Shown here: positions 57,620 to 64,000 of the stretch, in pieces
Position numbering within the stretch: the stretch's first letter is position 1
Layout: each line of letters begins with the position of its first letter
NCBI RefSeq assembly: GCF_016598615.1
Contig: NZ_CP066831.1
Span: 9,734,001-9,798,000, forward strand
DNA: 64,000 nucleotides
Source: Streptomyces liliifuscus
GTDB lineage: Bacteria; Actinomycetota; Actinomycetes; Streptomycetales; Streptomycetaceae
Reading direction: 5' to 3'
Notes under the pieces: model-generated
Seen by the model: the letters and a program-made list of their open reading frames with translations, nothing else
Database searches by the model: none
What the model was told of the DNA's origin: nothing
Translations under genes and position numbers: made by a program

Positions 57620-57648
57620 GTGGCTGGTCGCGCAGTTCCCCGCGCCCC
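57620..57648. repeat. Copy 2 of the dispersed repeat
   Basis: Reverse complement of this segment matches 48753-48781 at 27 of 29 bases. It lies 39 bp after the Cds1-like stop, again between convergent genes, and merges into the hairpin at 57641-57659. Confidence 0.75.
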
Positions 57649-57659
57649 TTCAGGGCGCG
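57641..57659. terminator. Hairpin at end of Cds1-like and SRPBCC genes
   Basis: CGCGCCC (57641-57647) and GGGCGCG (57653-57659) form a perfect 7-bp stem with a 5-nt loop. The stop codon of the convergent SRPBCC gene is inside it. Confidence 0.65.
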
Positions 57660-58132
57660 TGCGTGGAGCTCAGCCGTCGGTCCAGCTTCGTCACCGCGTC
57701 GCGGAACGCCCTGCCCAGGCCCGCTCGGCCCAGTTTTATCGCGAAGCGGAACGGGGCTGTTCCGTCGGCGGCCCAGGTCCACTGGACTCTCGTACCCGTG
57801 CCGTCCCGGGTGAGGCGCCACTCCTCCACGAGGGCGCGGGCACCGGGAGCGTTCGTCACGTCGACGCGGTACGTGTAGACCTCGGAGGGCTCGGCCGCGA
57901 GAATCGTCTCCTCGAAGCGCGTCCCGCCCTTCAGCCGGATCTGCCTCCCGGTCCCGTCCTCGGTCGGGCGGGCCGCTGTCACCGCCGAGAACCACTCGGA
58001 CCAGCCGGTCACGTCCTCGGCGAGCGCGCGATAGACGGTCTCGGGTGGCGAGGCGATCTCTCTCGCGAAAACCAGACGCAGGGGAGCGGTCTCGACGAAG
58101 TCGAGTCCCACCGGACGCAGTCGGTGTGCCAT
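57650..58132 (-). CDS. SRPBCC/polyketide-cyclase-like protein
   Basis: START-like ligand-binding protein of 160 residues. The pattern APLRLVFAREIASPPETVYRALAEDVTGWSEWF at the N-terminus, a central QIRLKGGTRFEETILAAEP strand pair, and the C-terminal helix LGRAGLGRAFRDAVTKLDRRL are typical. Such proteins bind hydrophobic ligands; no catalytic residues are visible. ATG 58132 is chosen at the domain start; the preceding frame is not protein-like. It lies 142 bp downstream of the DeoR gene in the same direction. Confidence 0.8.
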   Translation of the reverse strand: MAHRLRPVGLDFVETAPLRLVFAREIASPPETVYRALAEDVTGWSEWFSAVTAARPTEDGTGRQIRLKGGTRFEETILAAEPSEVYTYRVDVTNAPGARALVEEWRLTRDGTGTRVQWTWAADGTAPFRFAIKLGRAGLGRAFRDAVTKLDRRLSSTHAP

Positions 58133-58274
58133 GTACGGACCCCCTCGCGGGAACAAACGGGGAACGAATCCGAACGCAGCCCCACAACACGGCGGTTGAC
58201 GGGGCATCGTCACCATAGCCGGGGGCTCGTCGGATGTCTGTACCGCCCACCGATGCCCCGCCGCCCCGGCGCCG

Positions 58275-59111
58275 TCAGTCGTCCGGCTCGCTCTCGTCCT
58301 CGGGCTCGCCCGCCACCACCAGGCGCCGCAGATGCTCGGAGATCTCCGCACGCGCCCCGGAGGGCAGCCCGTCGTCCGTGACCAGCGTGTCGATCTGTTC
58401 CAGCGCGGCGAACGAACTCAGGCCCACCGTGCCCCACTTGGTGTGGTCCGCGACCACGACGACACGCCGTGCCGACTGGACGAGGCGCCGGTTGGTCTCG
58501 GCCTCCGCCAGGTTCGGCGTCGACAGGCCGGCCTCGACCGATATGCCGTGCACACCCAGGAACAGCACGTCGAAGTGGAGCGCCGCGATCGCCTGGTCCG
58601 CGACCGGCCCCACCAGCGAGTCCGACGGCGTGCGCACGCCACCGGTCAGTACGACCGTCGCCGCTCCCTGCCGCTGTCCCGAGGTGCGCTGTGCCGCGTG
58701 GAAGACATCGGCGACCCGCACGGAGTTGGTCACGACCGTCAGATCCGGCACGTCGAGCAGCTGATGGGCGAGCGCGTAGGTCGTCGTGCCGCCCGACAGG
58801 GCGATCGCCGTGCCCGGTGCGACCATCGCCGCGGCGGCCCGCGCGATGTCCTCCTTGGCGGTCAGCTCCAGACCCGACTTGGCCTCGAAGCCCGGCTCGT
58901 GCGTGCTCGCCTCGACCACCGGGACCGCTCCGCCGTGCACCTTCTCCACCACGCCCTGGCGGGCGAGCGCGTCGAGATCGCGGCGGACCGTCATGTCCGA
59001 CACGCCGAGTTTCCTGGTGAGTTCGTTGACGCGGACACCGCCGCGCCGCCGGACCTCGTCGAGGATCAGAGCGCGCCGCTGCTCCGCGAGGAGGTTCTGA
59101 TTCTCACTCAC
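58275..59111 (-). CDS. DeoR-family transcriptional repressor (second)
   Basis: Repressor of 278 residues. The helix-turn-helix is VRVNELTRKLGVSDMTVRRDLDAL; the DeoRC domain has ALSGGTTTYALAHQL, VVTNSVRVADVF and VADHTKWGTVGLSSF, where the conserved Asp/Lys bind the sugar phosphate. GTG 59111 has GGAG 5 nt upstream. The acidic C-terminus (EPEDESEPDD) is unusual. No sugar-utilisation operon is adjacent, so its targets are elsewhere or it controls the SRPBCC gene. It is a different protein from the DeoR at 40729. Confidence 0.88.
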   Translation of the reverse strand: MSENQNLLAEQRRALILDEVRRRGGVRVNELTRKLGVSDMTVRRDLDALARQGVVEKVHGGAVPVVEASTHEPGFEAKSGLELTAKEDIARAAAAMVAPGTAIALSGGTTTYALAHQLLDVPDLTVVTNSVRVADVFHAAQRTSGQRQGAATVVLTGGVRTPSDSLVGPVADQAIAALHFDVLFLGVHGISVEAGLSTPNLAEAETNRRLVQSARRVVVVADHTKWGTVGLSSFAALEQIDTLVTDDGLPSGARAEISEHLRRLVVAGEPEDESEPDD

Positions 59112-59402
59112 GTCCGCTCCGGTTCCCTTCGCCTCGACACGTCCGGCATGTCCCCGAACCCCCTCCGACAAGGACATTCACCCTCACCTCCGGTCCATGG
59201 GATGCCCCATCCTCGCATGGGTCACCGCAGGTCGCGCCACTGCCTGTGGCGACGCGCACACGTCACGCTGCCATCTTCCGTTCGTCACTGTCACACGGAT
59301 CGGGGAGATTCCGTGACGAGTGGTGCGCAACGATCCCGGAGGCGGGATCCTTGTACCTGAACATGACACGTGCCGTACGGGCATCACGGGGGAAGCGGAA
59401 CA
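59112..59402. promoter_or_regulatory. Divergent promoter region
   Basis: This 291-bp region separates the second DeoR gene from the membrane hydrolase gene. A nested dyad TCGTCAC (59282-59288) / GTGACGA (59313-59319) with inner ACGGA/TCCGT could be an operator. No gene is seen. Confidence 0.4.
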
Positions 59403-61808
59403 GTGGAGCGTCCACAGAGGCATGCCTCGTCGCATGAGGCGCACGAGGCGCACGAATCCGAGCGGCGGCCCGCGACGGCCGACACCGCACTCGAACTCCT
59501 GGTCCACGGCGTCGGCGGTACGACGCCCCAGGAGATGCTCAATGATCCGCGCACCGTCCGGATCACCGGCGACGACACGGCCGCGGTCTTCCGCCGCGCC
59601 GACGACGTCGAAGCCGAGAAGAAAGCGGCGAAGCGGCTCGACGAGGACCCGGGCAAACCGGTCCCCGAGGCGTACGTCTGGTGCAATCTCACCTCGGGCA
59701 ACGGCTCCCGCGCACTGTGGCTGCTGCTCCTGCCGTTCATGGTGGTCAACCTTGCGCACTGGATGCGGCCCACGGTCAGGGACAACCGAGTGCGGACCGT
59801 ACGGCTCTACGGTCTGCTCGTCCGACTCGCCGGCCTGACCCTCACCGTGCTCCTGGTCGCCGCCGCCTGCGAGGTCGCCCTCGACCTGGCCGCCTGGCAG
59901 TGCGCGGGCACCGGCGGATGCGCCCAGGAGCATTCCTGGCTGGGCTTCCTCTCCCCGGCGGGCCCCGACGCAGGCTGGTGGAGCCTGCCGGGCCGCCGAC
60001 TCGCCCTCGCCGCCCTGGTGCCCGCCGCCCTCACCGTCCTCCTCTGGTATCTCTCGCACCGCACCTGGAGCGCGTACGAGTCCCAGCCGCCGATCGAGTA
60101 CGGGCCCGAGTCCGACGACGAGCCAGGCCGGGCCGGTCTCGGCCGCCCGGGCTTCTGGTACGGACGCCGGCTGGTCGCCCGGCTCCGCGCCGCGCACACC
60201 GCCGCGGGCCTGCTGACGATCGTCGCGGCGGTCGGCACCTCGGCCGCCCGCTACGACCGCGAGCCCGGCGGACCACCAGTCCTGGAGGCGCTCGGCCGGA
60301 TCGTGGAGGCGACACTCGTGGTGGGCGGGGTCGTCGTGGTGTGGGTGGTCTGCCGCCGAGGCCGCAGCGAGCACCGGCTCGACCGGCACCTCGACGCCGC
60401 CCTGGTCCGCTGGCTGCCCATCGGCTCACTCGTCCTGCTCGCCCTCACCCTCCTGTACGCCGGCTGGTCGCGCCCGGGATGGAGGTCGGAGGGCCGACTG
60501 CCCGGTGGCGACGCGATCTTCGGCGGCATCGCACTCGTCCAGTGCCTGCTGGTGATCGTGCTCGGCGTGGTGGCCCACCTCCTGTACCGCGCCCACCCGG
60601 ATCCACGTACCGCGATGCGCGGTCTGGCCGGGCCCGCCGTCGCCATGCTGGCCTGCGCCCTGGGCGGGGTCATGTCCGGCGGAGTGGCCCAGCGTGTCGC
60701 CGACTGGCTGGACGGCACCGGAGGAACCATCGAGGGCCCGCCCGTCCTGCTGACCTGGCAGGCTTCCGTCATCCCGCCGCTGCTGATCGTCCTGCTCGCC
60801 CTCGTCGGCTGGCTGGCCAGGCGCACCGTACAACTGCGCCGCATCGAGACGGCCGCCGTGGAACTCGACTACGACGACGAGCCCGCAGACACCGGGCGCA
60901 CCCGACGCATCGCCCGCATGCGCGCCATGGCCGCCCTCACCGACCGGGCGCCCCGGATCATCGGCATCACCTCCATCGTGACGCTGCTCCTGGGGGCCCT
61001 GGCCCTGATGGGCGCGATGACCACCGACGAGACCCCCGGCGAGGCCGCGCACGGTACGTACCCCGTCGTGCAGGGGGCGGCGGAGGCCGCGCAGGCGCTG
61101 GGGTCCTGGCTGATCGGTGTCGGCTTCATACTGTTCGTCACCTGGGGACGCCGCGCCTACAAGGACCCCTCGGCCCGGCGCACGATCGGCATCCTGTGGG
61201 ACGTCGGTACCTTCTGGCCGCGCGCGGCACACCCCTTCGCGCCCCCTTGCTACGCCGAGCGCGCCGTGCCCGACCTGACCTGGCGCATGGCGACCTGGAC
61301 CGGTGCCGCCGAGGGCCGGCGGCTCGTCCTCTCCGGCCACTCCCAGGGCAGTGTCCTCGCGGCCGCCGCGGCCTGGCAGCTCAAGCCCTCGGTGCGCAAG
61401 CGGGTCGCGCTGCTGACCTACGGTTCCCCGCTGGAGCGGCTCTACGGGCGCTGGTTCCCGGCCCACTTCGGGCCCGACGCGCTCAGCGGGCTGCACCGAG
61501 AGGTCGACTGCTGGCGCAACCTGCACCGGGCCACCGACCCCATAGGCGGCCCCGTCCGGCTGCCCGGCGACTGCGGCCCCAAGGTCGACCGGGAGGCCCT
61601 GAAGGACCCTCTCGCGTACGGCCGCACCGAGGACCATCCGCTGCCCGCACCGATCCTCGGGCACTCCGACTACCAGGCCGACCCCGCCTTCGCCGAGGAG
61701 CGGAGGAAGCTGCTCGCACGGCTCAGGCCGGAGGTGCCGGGGCCAAGGGAGGACAGCGGACCCGAGGAGTCACAGGAAGAGTCCCGGCTGGAGCCGACGC
61801 CCATGTGA
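59403..61808 (+). CDS. Multi-pass membrane protein with split alpha/beta-hydrolase
   Basis: Membrane protein of 801 residues. The N-terminus has ALELLVHGVGGTTPQEML, the first strand and oxyanion loop of an alpha/beta hydrolase. About nine hydrophobic helices follow (roughly residues 90-600). The C-terminus has LVLSGHSQGSVLAAAAAW (GxSxG nucleophile elbow) and ILGHSDYQ as a possible catalytic His. So the helices lie within the hydrolase fold. GTG 59403 has GGGGGAAG about 9 nt upstream; a GTG at 59370 is also in frame. It probably acts on lipid or acyl substrates at the membrane. I do not know a characterised relative. Confidence 0.78.
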   Translation: MERPQRHASSHEAHEAHESERRPATADTALELLVHGVGGTTPQEMLNDPRTVRITGDDTAAVFRRADDVEAEKKAAKRLDEDPGKPVPEAYVWCNLTSGNGSRALWLLLLPFMVVNLAHWMRPTVRDNRVRTVRLYGLLVRLAGLTLTVLLVAAACEVALDLAAWQCAGTGGCAQEHSWLGFLSPAGPDAGWWSLPGRRLALAALVPAALTVLLWYLSHRTWSAYESQPPIEYGPESDDEPGRAGLGRPGFWYGRRLVARLRAAHTAAGLLTIVAAVGTSAARYDREPGGPPVLEALGRIVEATLVVGGVVVVWVVCRRGRSEHRLDRHLDAALVRWLPIGSLVLLALTLLYAGWSRPGWRSEGRLPGGDAIFGGIALVQCLLVIVLGVVAHLLYRAHPDPRTAMRGLAGPAVAMLACALGGVMSGGVAQRVADWLDGTGGTIEGPPVLLTWQASVIPPLLIVLLALVGWLARRTVQLRRIETAAVELDYDDEPADTGRTRRIARMRAMAALTDRAPRIIGITSIVTLLLGALALMGAMTTDETPGEAAHGTYPVVQGAAEAAQALGSWLIGVGFILFVTWGRRAYKDPSARRTIGILWDVGTFWPRAAHPFAPPCYAERAVPDLTWRMATWTGAAEGRRLVLSGHSQGSVLAAAAAWQLKPSVRKRVALLTYGSPLERLYGRWFPAHFGPDALSGLHREVDCWRNLHRATDPIGGPVRLPGDCGPKVDREALKDPLAYGRTEDHPLPAPILGHSDYQADPAFAEERRKLLARLRPEVPGPREDSGPEESQEESRLEPTPM

Positions 61809-61855
61809 GGCCCGGCGCCCACGCGAGGCGGAGGCGGCCGATGCGGGAGGGCCTC
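61807..61855. terminator. Long-loop inverted repeat at convergent ends
   Basis: GAGGCCC (61807-61813) pairs with GGGCCTC (61849-61855). The loop is 35 nt, so this is a weak terminator candidate between the hydrolase and the AAA gene. Confidence 0.35.
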
Positions 61856-64000
61856 AGGGGAGCTCCGGGAGGTCCTCCGCGTACAGGAGGGTGAGGTCGT
61901 CCTTGCTCGGTTCGGGGAGCTGGGCGACCCGCCCCGCGTGCCGCTCCACCATCGCCTCGAACGTCTGCCGCGCCGTGCGGCCGTTGCCGAACGCGGGCCC
62001 CTTCGGGATCGCCGTGAAGTACTTGATCAGCGCCTCGCCCGCACCCGCCGCGATCCGGTACTCGTGCTCCTCGGCCTGCTGCTCCACGATCCGCAGCAAC
62101 TCCTCGGAGTCGTAGTCCCCGAAGGTGATGGTCCGTGAGAACCGGGACGCCACACCGGGGTTGACGGTCAGGAAGCGCTCCATCTCGGCCGTGTAGCCCG
62201 CGACGATCACCACCACCGCCTCCCGGTGGTCCTCCATCAGCTTCACAAGTGTGTCGATGGCCTCGCGGCCGAAGTCGCGCCCCGAGTCCTCCGGCGAGAG
62301 CGCGTACGCCTCGTCGATGAACAGCACACCGCCGCGCGCCCGGTCGAAGGCCTCCTGCGTACGGATGGCCGTGGAGCCGATGTGCTCGCCGACCAGGTCC
62401 ACCCGGGACACCTCGACGAGATGACCCTTCTCCAGCACTCCGAGCGAGGCCAGGATCTCGCCGTACAGCCGGCCGACCGTCGTCTTGCCGGTGCCCGGGG
62501 ACCCCGTGAAGACCAGATGGCGTCGCGCCGAGGCCGCCTTCAGACCCGCCTGCTGGCGGCGGCGGCCCACCTCGATCATGTCGGTGAGGGCCCGCACCTC
62601 GCGCTTGACGCTCTCCAGGCCCACCAGCGCGTCGAGTTCACCGAGCACGGCCGTCGACGAGCGCGCGGGCTGGTCGGGCTCCTCGGGTGCGACGAGCGGC
62701 TCCTGCTCGGTGATGCGCTGCCCCGGGATCGCCCCCAGCAGACCGGGAGACTGACTCGTGGTCTGTACGGCGGTCTCCTGCGCCGGAGGCCGAACCCCCG
62801 CGCTCTCGTCGCTCGTGCAGTCCTCGACCACGGGGCCCGTGCCGGACGCCTGGTCGCCACCGGCGTCCGCGAACTCGTAGCCACCGCGCGCACAGCGCTC
62901 CGTACGGCACTTCTTCAGCGTCGTACGGCAGCCGTCGAGCACATGGAAGCCGTAGCCGCCGCTGTCCGTGACGCGGCAGCCGTTGAAGGTGCCGCGGCCG
63001 CCCGCCGACACATAGAAACCGGCCTCCGCGGGCGAGGTGACCGTGCACCGCTCGATGGTGGGATCGGCGCCCTTGGTGACGATCACGCCCGTCTGAGTGC
63101 CGTCCACGGTGCAGCCGTTCAGCGTGCCGCCGCTGCCGTGGTCGCGGAACCAGGCGCCCGTCGCCGCGTCCCGGATCCGGCAGTCGTCGAGCTGCGCGGT
63201 CGCGCCGTCGCTCACCGACACGGCCGTGTTGCGGACCTGCGAGATGTCGCTGTCGACGACGTCCGCGCGCGAGCCGCGGTCCAGCACGAACAGCGCGTCC
63301 GGCACGTCGTGCACCCGGCAGGAGTCGAGCACCACCGTCGCGCCGTCGCTGACCCACACCGCGGGGTAGTCGCCCGTACTGTCGTGGATCTCGCACTGGT
63401 TGGCGTCCACGCGCGTGCCCGGGTCCCAGACCGACAGACCGTTGCGCCCGAACTGCCGCACGGTGGAACGGGTCATGGTGAGGACGGAGCGGGACCGCAG
63501 GTCGACCGCGTTCTCCGGGATGTCGTGGATGCGGCAGTCGGCGAGCGTCAGAACGGCGTCCGTGTCGAGCGTGATGCCGTCCGCGGTCGTACGGTGCACA
63601 TCGCAGTCGGTGAGATGTGCCGTGGCCCGCGCGGTGACCTGTACTCCGCTGCCCCTGACCTCGTACACCTCGCAGCCGATGGCTTCGAGCGCGGACTGCT
63701 CGCCCGTCGCCGACAGGCCGGCGCCCGAGGTGTGGTGGATCCGGCAGCGCTCCAGACGCGGATGGGCACCGCCGCGCACGGAGACGCCCGACTGGCCGGC
63801 CGCCACGACCTCGCACTCCTCGAACACCCCGCCCCCGCCGTCCAGTACGGCGATACCGACCCCCGCGGGGTTGTCGACGGTGCAGCGCCGCACCGTAGGG
63901 CGCGCGCCGCCGCGCACCTCGATACCGGCCGCGGACCGGGTGACGATCCGGATGTCCATCAGCTCGGGTGTGCCCTCCTCGACGAGCAGGGCGGGCGCGG
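61854..64000 (-). CDS. Right-handed beta-helix plus CbbX-like AAA+ ATPase fusion, start outside window
   Basis: At least 714 residues, continuing past the right edge; the apparent ATG at 63959 is internal, because the frame upstream reads ALLVEEGTPEL as part of the helix. About 400 residues are parallel beta-helix repeats of some 22-24 residues (consensus like VRGGAHPRLERCRIHHTSG) with many His and Cys. A linker follows, then an AAA+ domain of the CbbX/SpoVK type: Walker A FTGSPGTGKTT, Walker B GVLFIDEAYALSPED, arginine-finger region GVASRFSRTI and sensor-2 region GNGRTARQTFE. EccA-like ATPases of type VII secretion have a similar AAA domain. Its role here is unknown. Confidence 0.85.
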   Translation of the reverse strand, partial: APALLVEEGTPELMDIRIVTRSAAGIEVRGGARPTVRRCTVDNPAGVGIAVLDGGGGVFEECEVVAAGQSGVSVRGGAHPRLERCRIHHTSGAGLSATGEQSALEAIGCEVYEVRGSGVQVTARATAHLTDCDVHRTTADGITLDTDAVLTLADCRIHDIPENAVDLRSRSVLTMTRSTVRQFGRNGLSVWDPGTRVDANQCEIHDSTGDYPAVWVSDGATVVLDSCRVHDVPDALFVLDRGSRADVVDSDISQVRNTAVSVSDGATAQLDDCRIRDAATGAWFRDHGSGGTLNGCTVDGTQTGVIVTKGADPTIERCTVTSPAEAGFYVSAGGRGTFNGCRVTDSGGYGFHVLDGCRTTLKKCRTERCARGGYEFADAGGDQASGTGPVVEDCTSDESAGVRPPAQETAVQTTSQSPGLLGAIPGQRITEQEPLVAPEEPDQPARSSTAVLGELDALVGLESVKREVRALTDMIEVGRRRQQAGLKAASARRHLVFTGSPGTGKTTVGRLYGEILASLGVLEKGHLVEVSRVDLVGEHIGSTAIRTQEAFDRARGGVLFIDEAYALSPEDSGRDFGREAIDTLVKLMEDHREAVVVIVAGYTAEMERFLTVNPGVASRFSRTITFGDYDSEELLRIVEQQAEEHEYRIAAGAGEALIKYFTAIPKGPAFGNGRTARQTFEAMVERHAGRVAQLPEPSKDDLTLLYAEDLPELP

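Noticed and set aside
59282..59319. Nested dyad as an operator for the second DeoR
   Set aside because: The arms are short and two pairings overlap, so chance in GC-rich DNA is likely. Mentioned only in the region entry.
63959..63961. ATG as start of the beta-helix/AAA gene
   Set aside because: The frame remains open to the window edge with residues that continue the helix repeat pattern, so the start lies outside.
1..64000. Mobile elements, prophage, tRNA or rRNA genes
   Set aside because: No transposase, integrase, phage structural gene, terminal inverted repeats or recognisable tRNA/rRNA sequence was seen by eye; a tRNA scan was not run.

Overview
The window is chromosomal DNA from a Streptomyces or a very close actinomycete. 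The signs are very high GC, frequent GTG starts, genes translationally coupled by 4-bp ATGA/GTGA overlaps, Tat and lipoprotein signals, FhaA-N and SpoIIAB-like regulators, operators resembling the DasR site, one TTA (bldA-type) codon, and two copies of a repeat that I recall as dispersed in Streptomyces genomes. I see no rRNA or tRNA gene, CRISPR array, transposase, integrase or prophage gene. Two genes run off the ends: an ABC ATPase on the left and a beta-helix/AAA protein on the right.

Layout, 1-24 kb. A coupled sugar-type ABC operon (1-5076, minus) carries an enolase-superfamily enzyme between its binding-protein and permease genes. It is followed by a Tat-exported carbonic anhydrase, a secreted M23 peptidase with a degenerate transglycosylase domain, an expansin-like protein, a divergent MerR regulator/methyltransferase pair, an epoxide hydrolase and a GH3 beta-N-acetylhexosaminidase with a DasR-like operator. 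A tightly overlapping five-gene set (13439-18767: Fe(II)/2OG oxygenase, GT-A-like transferase, PLP decarboxylase, GNAT, MFS) looks like a small uncharacterised biosynthetic cluster. A second DasR-like site lies upstream and its first gene has a TTA codon. Next come an orphan FhaA-N domain protein, two exported proteins, and a coupled cyclase/TPP-enzyme pair.

Layout, 23-41 kb. A secreted polysaccharide lyase-like protein and a divergent GH95 glycosidase form an operon. It is followed by the most striking locus (26567-34257, minus): a methyltransferase, a complete siderophore/B12-type importer, a CysK/SbnA-like PLP enzyme, an ATP-grasp ligase and an MFS exporter, mostly joined by 4-bp overlaps. 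This gene set fits synthesis, export and re-import of a small amino-acid-derived metallophore. A TctCBA tricarboxylate transporter then lies divergent to a CitA/CitB-type two-component system.

Layout, 41-64 kb. DeoR, SIS-isomerase and class II aldolase genes suggest amino-sugar or tagatose-type catabolism. They are followed by a second PhyH oxygenase with a coupled 100-aa partner and an AraC regulator, RlmG, AlkB, a ROK protein, a TetR/DUF4865-like/phosphotriesterase operon, a SHOCT/ABC/FtsX export operon, a SpoIIAB-type ATPase, a Cds1-like cysteine desulfhydrase, a SRPBCC protein, a second DeoR, a membrane-embedded alpha/beta hydrolase, and the beta-helix/AAA fusion. Many operators can be read in the intergenic regions (palindromes, spaced direct repeats). 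Several gene ends carry decayed 28- and 30-bp-period repeats or hairpins.

All family assignments are by eye from motifs. No search or structure prediction was run.
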